64,000 nucleotides of DNA from Dicyema japonicum. Its lineage: Eukaryota > Dicyemida > Rhombozoa > Dicyemidae. Location: the NCBI GenBank assembly GCA_011109175.1, contig RDEW01000035.1, forward strand, positions 62,001 to 126,000, given 5' to 3'. Position 1 is the stretch's first letter. Each line of letters begins with the position of its first letter. The translations under genes were made by a program, and so were the position numbers. The notes beneath the pieces are model-generated. The model saw only the letters and a program-made list of their open reading frames with translations. It was not told where the DNA came from and made no database searches. Positions 10,534 through 20,426 of this stretch are shown here, piece by piece.

Positions 10534-11076
10534 TAAAAGCACATATTCCTTTAATAAACATTAAAGCGAAAGCTCCAAGAGAGCGTTATCAAATGATATG
10601 GTAGATTTGAGTCGATGGTCTGAAGAAAATCATGGTCTCAAATATATTTTTAACGTAATTGATATTTATTCAAAATTTTGCTTTGCCCGAGCTACTAATT
10701 CGAAAGAAGACATTTCTAATTGCTTCTATTTAAAAAAAACATTTTTTATAATTTTGGACCTCCTCAAATATTACAATCAGACAACGGAAAAGAATTCAAA
10801 AATGAAATAGTTACTTCATTATGCCAAGAATGCAACGTTTTACAGAAGTTTAGTCGCCCAAGGCACCATCAATCACAGGGTCAAGTTGAAAGGTGTAACC
10901 AAACGTTAACGCGTTGGTTACAAAAAAGACTATTTGTAAAAGGAAATCACGAATGGTCTACGAGCCTCGATTCAATTGTCTATAATTATAACATAAGTGT
11001 TCATTCAGCAACAAAAAAGTCACCGTTTAGCCTATTTCACTGTATTAAAAGGTATAATATGTCACATGGGCGGCGC
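10534..11076 (+). pseudogene. Integrase first copy, DDE catalytic core
   Basis: Resumes the integrase interrupted at 7473. Visible catalytic positions are the Asp of NVIDIYSKFCF (near 10660), the Asp of LQSDNGKEFKN (near 10780) and the Glu of QGQVERCNQT (near 10890), giving the D-D-E triad of retroviral/gypsy-type integrases. The frame shifts once around 10735. Downstream NHEWSTSLDSIVYNYN is typical of the core's C-terminal end. It is close to KRBA2/GIN1-like integrases. Confidence 0.8.
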
Positions 11077-11101
11077 GTAACGCATGGGCAGCCTGTTACA
11101 T
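11062..11101 (+). repeat. ~40-bp inverted repeat, left copy
   Basis: TGTCACATGGGC...GCCTGTTACA, matched in inverted orientation at 12752-12791. Each copy itself begins TGTnACA and ends TGTnACA-complementary, so the unit could be a junction of two transposon ends. Confidence 0.6.
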
Positions 11102-11140
11102 TTTTTCGACCTTGAAAAGGTCTTTTGATTATCCGACATT

Positions 11141-11242
11141 ATTATTATTAATGTCGGATCACTGGGTCAAAAGAAAGAAATAAAAGTTCTCATCTAACTA
11201 AGTGATCCCAGACCGACAAAGGTGAAATTGAGTCCCTCATTG
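11141..11242 (-). mobile_element. Minimal CR1-like 3'-end insertion (hairpin only)
   Basis: About 100 bp on the minus strand carrying only the LINE 3' hairpin and an (AAT)n tail. GATTATCCGACATT flanks it at 11127-11140 and 11243-11256, a perfect 14-bp target duplication. This shows that very short 5'-truncated copies are inserted and that the hairpin end is what they keep. Confidence 0.85.
11156..11208 (-). other. LINE 3' hairpin H2
   Basis: GGATCACT (11156-11163) pairs with AGTGATCC (11201-11208), a perfect 8-bp stem around a T-rich loop. Confidence 0.8.
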
Positions 11243-11386
11243 GATTATCCGACATTTAATTTTATATATCCGATTTATGTCGTGATTTAATCCTGTTAAA
11301 TTAGTTTTTTATTCATAAATGTTATGATTATAAAGATTTATTTTTTATAGCGGTAAACCTAGATTTCTAGCGTGATTTATAGCATG

Positions 11387-12666
11387 GAAGATTATTTTGT
11401 TGCAATGGCTTCATACAAGGGTTTTGTGAAAAATTGCGTTGAATATCAAACTTTGAAAGATGCTTTGCATGATAAATTTCCCGAAAATCTTCCGAGGCAC
11501 CGAAAATATAGGCTTGTAAAGAAGATACAGAATTTTTCTATTATCAATGACAGGTATTGTAAATTGCAATAATTTTAGACTGTATCTTAAATCAACTGAT
11601 CCCAAGTTAGTCATATCCCTGGATAATGAAACCGAAATGGAGCATGTTGCGAAATCGTTGCACGAGTTTTCACACGGAGGAGTCAATAAAATTGAGTATG
11701 AATGTCGACAAAGATACTTCACTGTAAAGAATGAGATTATCAGAAAAGTCATTCGAAATTGTGAAGTCTGCAAATTTTCGCGTCCTTTAAAAGTTCGTGA
11801 TTTTTTTTAATTGGAGATATAAATCACCATATGTTTGCTTCTTCTCCAAATGAACGTTTTCAGGTAGATCTAATAGACCTGAAAAATTTTCAACATTAAA
11901 TGAAAATTTCAAATGAATTTTAGCGGTCATTGACATATATAGTATGTTGGTTTTTTTAATTTATAGATTCGCTTTTGTACGACCACTCTATAATAATTCT
12001 GGTAAAGAAGTATGTGAAAACTTAAGATCTTCGTTCCGCCTGAATGGGCCATGTAAATTTCTTCAGTCGGACAATGGTTCTGAATTTAAAAATCAAGAAA
12101 TAACAAAACTTTGCGAAGATTTTAACATTAAGCAAATTCACGGAAGCCCTAACAATTCACAAGCATAAGGACTTAAATATTTTAAGTGATAAATGTGCGA
12201 TTCCATAACAAATTGACGATTTGGTTAATTGTTCGACTCCAAAATCTATTGAAAAATCACGTAGTTTGATTTAAAAAATTTACATCTAGATAATTCCCAG
12301 TCAGATAATTTGTGTCCGAATGCGAAGAGATTCAATTTCGAAATTAAATCGATTGAAGAAAATTCTAATTATTACAAAGCTATGAACAGGAAAATGAATG
12401 TTCATAATAGTAAATATACTTTTAACATAAGAGATAAAGTGTGAATCAAAAACATTAATAAATAGGTTCGGGCTAAAAAGGACTTTGGAACAAATCCCTC
12501 ATTGCGACTGGATAAGTTTGAGTCTCAGTATTATCCAGTTGCAGAAATAATTAATATTTTACCGAATAATCGCGTGGAGGTAGTTTTAAATAGTTTAATT
12601 TGATAGATAAAAAATTCGAAAGGAGAAATATCGACTGTATTAATGAGTAGACTAAAAAAAGTTACT
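11387..12666 (+). pseudogene. Integrase second copy (HHCC + DDE + C-terminal domain)
   Basis: Domains in order: an N-terminal segment with DALHDKFPENLPRHRKYR and VKKIQNFSI, an HHCC finger (HEFSHGGVNKIEYECRQRYF..CEVCKFSRPLK, about 11660-11790), an integrase core with VIDIYS (near 11930), LQSDNGSEFKN (near 12065) and GSPNNSQAQ (near 12150), then a C-terminal part resembling the SH3-like domain (FNIRDKV..YYPVAEIINILPNNRVEVV, 12420-12590). The expected catalytic Glu after SQAQ is not clear. Several stops and frameshifts show it is broken. The first domain also recurs as a fragment at 15340-15480. Confidence 0.75.
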
Positions 12667-12751
12667 TAAATTTAATTTTTTGTGGTTAATAAATCATTTA
12701 TATAATTAATTGAAGTTAATTGAAGTTAATCTTGGTTCAAGGTTAATGTAA

Positions 12752-12791
12752 CAGGCTGCCCATAGGTAACGCTTGGCCCATGTGACATAAT
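12752..12791 (-). repeat. ~40-bp inverted repeat, right copy
   Basis: TGTAACAGGCTGCCCAT...GGCCCATGTGACA, the inverted partner of 11062-11101. The second integrase copy lies between the two. Confidence 0.6.
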
Positions 12792-14002
12792 ACATTTATG
12801 CGAATGAAAGTGACTTTAAACTTTATAATGTTTAGATATTGATAAGGATAATGAGGAAGAAATATCAAGTTTGAATAATGAGGATGACTGTGAAATAAAA
12901 TCAAATGAAGGTATATAGAAAACATTCTAAAGCACCTCGGTCCAAACGGGCTCTTGGCACTTAAAGATATCTTCGAATTCTCCATCAACAGGTGTTTCAT
13001 CCCGATGTTATGGAAGAAGTCGAACATTATCCCAATACTCAAGAACAACAAAGCCTCCTCCTTGCCCTCTTCGTTCAGGCCAATTTCCTTAACATCTGTT
13101 GTCTCAAAAATCCTCGAAAATCTTAACGAAATCACCCCCTACCTCGACCTCTCCGACTCACAACATGGTTTCCGTCTTTTACACTCGACCACCACGCACT
13201 TACTGACACTAACCCAATACATCTCCAACGGTTTCAACAACTGCAAACCCCCAGAACGAACTGTCTTGGCCTCTATTGACCTAACTAAAGCTTTCGACAG
13301 AATCTCCCGTGTGGTCCTCTGCAACAAGATCTATTCTTCAAATATTCCCTCTGTATGGAAGTCATGGCTCACAAATTTCCTCTCGGGAAGACTGGGTCAT
13401 ACGTGTCTATATTCAAATCTATCAAGATATCGACTCCTACCAAACGGTGTTCCCCAGGGATCAGTCCTTTCACCCTCACTTTTCAACCTTTACGTCAAAG
13501 ACATCCCAACAACCCAAAATACGTTACTATTGACATATGCCGATGATCTAGTAATCGCATCCAGGAGTGGCGATGTTCGACTGGCCACCGAAAAAGTGCA
13601 GTACCACCTGAACTTGCTATCCGACTGGATGAACTTAAACTGGATGAGTGTTTCCACCTCGAAGTCATCAGCTACCCTGTTCACAACCGATCGAAGACAA
13701 TTCAACCTAAACCCCACACTCTCGTTGGGAGACGAACCACTCCCCTTAAATAAATACCCGAAGATCCTTGGAGTTGTCTTCGATCCTTCACTCTGTTTCA
13801 ACAGACAAGTGGAGGAAGTAATGACAAAAGCCAAGCGGAAACTTAACATATTACGGGCAGTAGCTGGCCACTCAAACGGTCAGCAAAAAGAAAACTTAAC
13901 TCTTCTCTACAAACAGTTCATCAGGACTACACTCAACTACGCCTCACCAAGTTGGGCCCCCTCAATCTCCTTGGAATTATCTACAATCATACAGAAATTG
14001 TG

Positions 14003-14155
14003 AGCCGATGCCATGTCCTATGAGAAGAGCTGTTCAGGATTCTCGACCCCGCCGGACTCGTCCTCACCTTTGTCGGTCTGGGATCACTTAGTTAGATGAG
14101 AACTTTTATTTCTTTCTCTTTGACCCAGTGATCCTGGGGGTAATAATAATAATAA
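14003..14155 (+). mobile_element. 5'-truncated CR1-like 3' end nested in the RT gene
   Basis: About 150 bp encoding a tail of Arg-rich sequence ending Ser-Gly-Ile-Thr-stop, then the 3' hairpin and a (TAA)n tail. It closely matches the minus-strand copy at 27276-27420. A CAGAAA repeat at both edges (near 13993 and 14161) may be the target duplication. Removing it rejoins the surrounding RT frame (..IIQKL to QNSALRI). Confidence 0.75.
14081..14134 (+). other. LINE 3' hairpin H1
   Basis: GGATCACT (14081-14088) pairs with AGTGATCC (14127-14134). The 5' arm lies within GGG ATC ACT TAG, encoding Gly-Ile-Thr-stop. Confidence 0.8.
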
Positions 14156-14895
14156 GAACTGCAGAAAGTGCAAAACTCGGCGCTGAGAATAATAACTGGC
14201 TGCTTAAAGTCAACCCCCACCGACCATTTACATTGGGAGTCGAAAATCCTCCCGCTCTATGACCACCTGGAAATGCGTAATTTACAATTTCTACGGCAGT
14301 CGTTCGACCCGAATCACCCAGTTCACGCTCTGCTAAGTAACAATAACCGCTGATACATACGCAGGACCCTCTTTGACCTACAAAGAGCCTTGTCGAAGAT
14401 CACCGCCCCTCAAGAAGACTCAACTTGGACCCGCCGAATCCATGATTTCATCTCAACACGGGCCATTAAGACACTTCAATATAACAAAGTCTTGGAGCGC
14501 TTCCCCCCTGATATCAGCCCAACGGAACAATCGCTCCCGAGGAAGATCAAAATCGGACTGGCTCGCCTACGATGTGGACACCACCCTTTTCTGGCTGGCA
14601 GAGTAGTTCGGGACCTTTTTCCCTGCCCTGGACCACCGGATGCAAAAGTCGAGGATCTCTGGGAGCGGCCTGTCCGGACTGCACGCTCTCTGATGGTCGC
14701 CGGCTTCCCACTTGCTGGCGAAGCCGGGGTTAATAATTTAATTTAGCCTAGTGGTGATTTAATTTTTCAAGCTGTGAATTGTGTTAAGTGGATTAATTTC
14801 AGAGGATTAATATCAAGGTTGATTGGTGTCAAATTTCAAGGTCAAAATGTAACACGATAGAATGTGTAACACGGATGGCTCGCGACAATAATAAT

Positions 14896-15236
14896 TATTA
14901 TTTATTTATTAACCCCGGATACACCGAGAAAGAAGTTAAAGTAAACAACTAATTAAATGTATCCAGTTTCCACTTCTACAGAAACAGAGTCCATCCGGAA
15001 TCAGCATAAAGGGTAAGACGTCCATTACATGCAGTTGTGGAAACCCCTCCAGTGGAGTGGGGAAGAGCAAATGATCCTTTTTCATGCCGGCCTGGCACTG
15101 AGCGTCACCTAGACAGGTGGATCACATGACGTCACTCTATTAGGAAGAGAGAGGAGGAACAGACAAGCAAGCAGAAAAAATTTAAATCAATTAACCACGC
15201 AGCACCACATGGCGCCACGCGGCCTTATTCCTTACC
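14896..15236 (-). mobile_element. SINE-like element, full copy B
   Basis: A ~330-bp unit on the minus strand from GCCGCGTGGCGCCATGTGGT (near 15230) to a TATCCGGGGTTAATAAATAA end (near 14905). AATAATAATTATTATT occurs on both sides, a likely target duplication. It has no coding capacity. It sits directly beside the right terminal repeat of the integrase transposon. Confidence 0.8.
14917..14964 (-). other. SINE 3' hairpin, copy B
   Basis: GGATACA (14917-14923) pairs with TGTATCC (14958-14964). The loop starts TTAATTAGTTG on the element strand, like the LINE hairpins. Confidence 0.8.
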
Positions 15237-15339
15237 CAATAATAATTATTATTATAAGTAAAAGTATTTTATAAAAAATTTATACCAATTTTTGCTGGCA
15301 TACCATAATTTTTGACAATAAAATCAAAAAACTAACCCA

Positions 15340-15480
15340 CATCAAGTTGTCCTGAAGCCTAATAAAGTTACCATAAAAGCTACTGAAGAGTACAACATTA
15401 TAAAATGCATGCTGGAGGGGCAAGACCTGAATGCATCAGCAACTCGGAAGTATAGAAAAGCTTTAATTTAATTTTAATTA
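15340..15480 (+). pseudogene. Fragment of the integrase transposon's N-terminal coding region
   Basis: The translation LKPNKVTIKATEEYNIIKCM followed by LEGQDLNASATRKYRKAL parallels TIEEYKNIVAYLENNKIDKN at 7139. It breaks off in AT-rich sequence near 15480. Confidence 0.5.
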
Positions 15481-15489
15481 AAATTTTAT

Positions 15490-15850
15490 GAGGAATAAGC
15501 AGGAATTTAATATTATCGTCGTCTGCTTCCATGTTCTGGAATTCGCTCCTTAACAGATATGGGGTCGTATGTACTCACGTTCCAGAATTTGACCGCTAAC
15601 GGGTAATTTGCCCCCTTCGCTTCCATACTTCCGTATACCTAATATGAAGTGTGGGAAAATAATATTTATTACATGTTATTTCTGTTATGGAATCATGTTC
15701 ACGATAATCCTGAAAGTTTTAATATAGAAGAATTGGATTCCATAGAGTATCTTGGTATTCCTGGATTCAACACTGTTGTGGAATCAGATGTTAAAGAAAA
15801 TCCAAGTGGACTTCATTCGATTTTCGACGAATTTTAGGTACCGTCATTGA
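15490..15850 (+). other. Unassigned stretch with a 62-codon open frame
   Basis: A frame at 15649-15837 reads with an acidic C-terminal half (ESDVKENPSGLHSIFDEF). I do not recognise it and see no flanking splice signals. It may be a transposon remnant. Confidence 0.2.
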
Positions 15851-16510
15851 CGTAACAGTCTTTGATGTCCACCTTCTCCCAATATCGTCTGTCCATCGTT
15901 TTTCGTTGCTCTCCTCTGCTCAGACTTTTTGGCGACTCCACCATATCTGAAAAATGTGAGGACGAGCCACGATTTATGCAATTCATTGTGTCTCTAGGAG
16001 AATCTCAACACGCAGTCAGGTCGTGTTCCCCTGCACAAAGGAGACATCTTGTCTTCTCCTTAAACAAGGAGGATATGTGTTCATGGCGTTGGCAGTTAAA
16101 ACATTTCGATGGGTCTTTTCTGTACCATTCAAATGTAATTGGCACGTGGAGAATGTTGAAACCGAGACGGACAAGCGATATAGCCTCCGCCCTTGATCCA
16201 AATAGAACCCTTGCAAGTGGGAGTCTCCTATCTACCTATTAAAACGGTGATAGAGGGGCTAATTCCTTGAAAAATACATGATTATCATCAACCCAAAAGG
16301 GCAGGTTCTTAACACAATTTCGTACGGTTTCACTCGGATTTCACTGAAGCAATGGTTTCTAAGACCAAAAGGTGAAGTAGCATTCACATGTTCACAAAAA
16401 TCCTTTTGTCCACCTCCTTTCTGAATTCGAGGATCCCGGAAAAAACCACGTGGTAACCGAGTAAGAGAGAGAAGGAACCAGTTCATCTTTCGTCTATAGT
16501 CCTCCATCAA
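15850..16510 (-). pseudogene. Jockey-like ORF1 (gag-like) relic with CCHC knuckles
   Basis: Minus-strand frames read WYRKDPSKCFNCQRHEH and then RCLLCAGEHDLTAC, the cysteine-rich zinc-knuckle pattern of jockey-type ORF1 proteins, which bind element RNA. Upstream (16510-16259) a frame with FFRDPRIQKGGGQKDFC and NHCFSEIRVKPYEIV fits the preceding gag domain. The frame shifts more than once. No matching RT follows. Confidence 0.6.
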
Positions 16511-16806
16511 TTGGATGTTAACAAGCGGTTATTAAGTAAGAAGCAATAAATTGCGATAGTTCCATAGATCGGTCAACATTGGCCTGGTAGATGAACAGCG
16601 TGCCAGTTAAGGACATTCAAAAAGGTGATTTGCTGTAACTTGGAGAGGTTGCAAGGGAATAGAGGAAATTTTTGCAAAGCGATAGGATTGAGTAGTAAGG
16701 ATATACATATTCTCTACAATGTAAAAACTATTATTTTTATATTAAATAAATTAAACAACATTTTTGAAGTTATTTTAAATTGGTAATTAATTGAATTTAT
16801 TGAAAC

Positions 16807-19800
16807 ATGACTGAATTGTATGATGTTGTGTGCGAATGTCAAAATAAAATAAAAAACATAAGAAATATATGTATTCTTGCCCATGTAGACCACGGTAACT
16901 TTATAAAATAGTCAATTTTTAAGGAAAAACAACTTTAGTTGATTTTTTGTGTGCTTCAAATGGTATAATCTCCAATAATATGGCTGGTGAAGTATTTATG
17001 TTAAATTCATGTACTTAGCTTCGATATATGGATAGCAGAGAAGATGAACAACAACGAGGAATTACTATGAAGTCAAGTGCAATTTCTCTTCTTCATTGTT
17101 ATGGTTTCTGAGATTATTATATTTCTTTTAGAAAAAGAATTTTATCTTATTAATCTGGTTGATACTCCTGGTCATGTAGATTTTTCTTTTGAAGTCGCTG
17201 CAGCTGTTAGAGTATGTGATGGCGCCATAATATTAGTTGATGTTGTTGAAGGTGTCTGTTCTCAGGTTAATCACTAATTTAATTTTTAGACTCATGGGGT
17301 TATTAGATCTTGCATTAATTGAAGGATTGAAATGTGTTCTTTATTTGAATAAAATTGATAAATTGTTTACACATTTGAAATTAAGTACTCGACAAGCCTG
17401 CCATCATTTGAGAAAAATTGTTGAGCAGGTCTAACTTTAATTGATATAAAGGTTAATTCAATAATTGCCCAGTTTTTCAATTCTGAATTATTAGATTCAT
17501 CGTTTTCTACAAGTTATTCTGATTCGTTAAATATTGAAAGTTATTTTGTCCCCGAAAACGGAAGTGTTATTTTTGGAAGTTCTACTGAAGGCTGGGGATT
17601 TACGTATTTGACTTTTCTATTATTTAGTTTACCACAATTTGCTCATTTAATTGGAAGTAAGATTGCTGATGTGAACTCAAAGCTACTCTCTGAACATATG
17701 TGGAGAGACTATTATTGGAATTCAAAGAAGTGTAAATTTATTGATTGTTCTGATGGTCAAAGATTATCCATATTTGAAAAATTTGTGTTGGGCACTATTT
17801 TGAATATTTATGATGTTACAAAGAATAGGTAATATATTAAATTATTATTTTGGATAGAGATATGGAAAAAATAACTCGAATTTATGACTTCTTAAAATTA
17901 GTAGATAAGGATCTTAGTAGAAAAGAAAATATAATTAGCGGAGCTCAAATATTATCCAAGTGGTTGCCATTATTTAAATCTATCTTTGGTTAACGGTTTA
18001 ATCAAATGTATTTAGATAGTGTTCTTATATTTATGCCTTCTCCTACAGAACTCGATTCGAAAAGAATAAAAAAACTTTTTTCTTCCGCAATTATAGCTTC
18101 AGAAGATTTTACCGATACATGTAGTATGTTGAAAAAAGGTATATATTTTTATTACTTTTTAGAAATTATATCTGTTAATACTGATGGTCATAATGTCGTC
18201 GCATTTATGAGCAAATTAATATTCATTCCTTTCACTGATCTTCCAAGAAAATATCAAATGTATACAAGAAGTATTTTATTGATTTTTAGAAATTATGACA
18301 AAAATAAATTTTCAAATCAATGTTTGTTTTATTAACATATTTGTAGTTGGAAATGAATTGTGCATCGGATTTGCTCGGTTGTTTTGTGGAATTATTCGAA
18401 AAGGGGATTCTTTGTTTTTCCTTGGACCTAAGCATGACTTTCACTTGGTAATCAGGAAATTTTAATTTTAGGTAGAATGCTCTGAAAAACTCCCTAATTA
18501 TTATCAACACGGAGAGTCGATTGTTATTGGAGATCTTTTTACTTTTATGGGCAGAGAGCTGATTTCCGTCGATATTGTTTATTCGGGAAATATTTTTGGT
18601 TTATATTATTTCTTAATATTTTTAGGATTTTCATGGTCCGGAAATTTAAAGTTTATGAAAACAGCAACATTATCTAATTTTGCTGATTGTCCTGCTTTGA
18701 CCCCTTATTATTTTGATGCCCTTCCTATCATGTCAGTTTCAGTAGAACCTGAAAATATTGGTATTTTTGAATTTTTCAGAGTTTTAGATGACTTAAATTT
18801 ATTAAATCAAGGACTAGAAATGCTTTATTTATCTGACCCTTGTGTTGAGACTTTTGTTTCTAGTCTGGGTGAACATTTAATAAAAGTAGCTGGTCAGCTT
18901 CATCTTGATAAATGCATTGAAGACTTGAAAAATAAGTAGTTCAATATATATCTAGTAGATTTGTCCGTGTTCCACTAAATTTTTCAAGACCATTGGTCCA
19001 ATTTCGTGAGACTATTATCATGGTAATAATGAGCACAACATACAAATAATTCAAATTACTTCTTTTGATTCTTCTTTTACATGCAAAATAAGGTGTTGAT
19101 GGTTATGAATATTTTAGTGTTACTCTTTTGCCTGAAAATACTGTCGCTTTACTAATAAAATATAATTCATTGATTCAGATGATAAGTAAAATTCAACACA
19201 AGTCTTATTTGTCTAACGATTTTGAAAATCTAAATATATATATTTTAAAGTTTAAAAGTTTACTTGAAAGTTCCATTAATTTTCATTCCGTATTTGATAT
19301 CGATAAAGTGATATTTATTTTACTTTTTAGATTTGTGGTTTTTGCAAATCGACTGGAACTAATATTCTCTTAAATTGTGTTCCTGGCCTTAAATTACCAA
19401 CAGTTTGGGGTAAAAACGAGGTTAATAAAGAATCAATATATAAAATTTTTTCATCACTTGTATTGTGCTAATTATATATTTTAAGTTAAATGGATTTGAA
19501 TTAGCTACCGAGGCGGGCCCATTATGTGAAGAACCACTTTATGGACTCTGTTTTTGCATTAATGAGTTGGTTTATTAATCATATTTTTAGATTTGAATTT
19601 ATATCTGATTTATTGCTTAAAGGAAGTGAATGTGCTGGAAAGCTTGTTATTTGTCGAAAACTTATTTCGGGATTTAGAAATGCTTGTAGAAATTTGATTG
19701 CGTCATGTGAACAGAAATTGGTACAACCAGTATTTTTGGCCAGCATTCGTGTGTCTTCCACATTTATTGGTTAGTTATTCATGCTATTAATAGGTAAAGT

Positions 19801-20178
19801 GCATGGAGTTATCACTCGACGATCTGGTCGAATAGTTAGTGAAGATATAATCAACGATTTAAATATATTTTTATGTGATTGCTTTATTCCAATTATCAAT
19901 TCTTTTGGCTTTGAAGATGAAATTAGAAGCAAGACAAGAGGGATGGCTTCTGCCCAACTAAAATTTTCTCATTGGGAGGTAACCTTAATTTCAATATTAA
20001 AAAGATTGTTCAAGACGAAATAAGCGATTGCTTTTATTCTGATGACAATGAAGATATTCCCTCATTCACGCTTACTCAAAAATTAGTTAACGAAATTCGA
20101 TTACGTAAAGGATTAATTACTCAAGACCAAATTGTTGAAGATCCAAATAAACAGAGAACTTTAGCCAAGAAAAAATAA
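16807..20178 (+). CDS. EFL1: Elongation factor-like GTPase 1 (EFL1)
   Basis: EFL1 is an EF-2-related cytoplasmic GTPase that, with SBDS, releases eIF6 from 60S ribosomal subunits. The ATG at 16807 precedes [18 protein letters not shown] (G1), [18 protein letters not shown] (switch I), [16 protein letters not shown] (G3) and LNKIDKL (G4). Later landmarks are [67 protein letters not shown] and a C-terminal [21 protein letters not shown] count about 18 introns, mostly 22-29 nt, with one of 19 nt at about 18269-18287 and one of 20 nt near 18938-18957. Splicing restores the family sequence almost throughout. Two joins are off: one extra base near 17307 before LALIEGLK, and a mismatch near 19020-19045. 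These may be assembly errors. Identification is firm. Confidence 0.95.
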
Positions 20179-20426
20179 TTCTTTTTTATCTTTAAATTTA
20201 TCTTTTGATAATTTTATTAATTTTCATGATAAGTTTTTTTATCTAAGATATATTCAAAAGGCATAATAAAATGTGACATTTTCATCGCTGATTACCTTAG
20301 TCATATTTTTAATTTGTATTCTTAAGTTTTAACTTAAATGTTTAAAAGTAATTAAAAAAATTTTACTGAGATTTAAAAAAGATTAAATCAAGAATTAAGT
20401 TAGTATATTAAGTCTTTAAACGAATG

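Larger units (their letters stand above)
12933..14752 (+). pseudogene. CR1/jockey-like reverse transcriptase, long open copy
   Basis: One uninterrupted frame from 12954 to 14001 (349 codons) carries nearly the whole RT: IIPILKNNK, SSFRPISLTSVVSKILE, QHGFRLLHSTTTHL, ASIDLTKAFDRI (motif A Asp), LPNGVPQGSVLSPSLFNLYV (motif B), LTYADDLVIA (YADD) and KILGVVFDPSL. It is interrupted at about 14001 by a short insertion of a related element's 3' end. The C-terminal domain then resumes at about 14158 (QNSALRIITGC..GLARLRCGHHPFLAG) and ends near 14746. No endonuclease precedes it, so the copy is 5'-truncated. Confidence 0.85.
4992..14887 (+). mobile_element. Integrase-encoding DNA transposon (Ginger-like) with ~95-bp TIRs, disrupted by nested insertions
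   Basis: 4992-5085 and the reverse complement of 14790-14887 align over about 95 bp, sharing blocks such as ATTCTATCGTGTTACATTTTGACC and the outer TGT(G/C)GCG(C/A)GCCATCCG. The flanks are ATAAT on both sides (4987-4991 and 14888-14892), a possible 5-bp target duplication, although the sequence there is simple. Inside, plus-strand frames encode an HHCC zinc-binding domain and a DDE integrase core (7120-7473 continuing at 10534-11076, and a second copy at 11387-12660). A non-LTR copy splits the first integrase. Cut-and-paste elements with gypsy-type integrases are known as Ginger; the assignment is by analogy. The element is inactive as read. Confidence 0.5.

Noticed and set aside
4992-14887. 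A Maverick/Polinton.
   Set aside because: No protein-primed DNA polymerase B, packaging ATPase, protease or capsid genes are visible, only integrase.
17290-17340. Programmed frameshift in EFL1 before LALIEGLK.
   Set aside because: No known slippery motif or precedent in EFL1. An indel or assembly error is simpler, and similar slips occur in other genes here.
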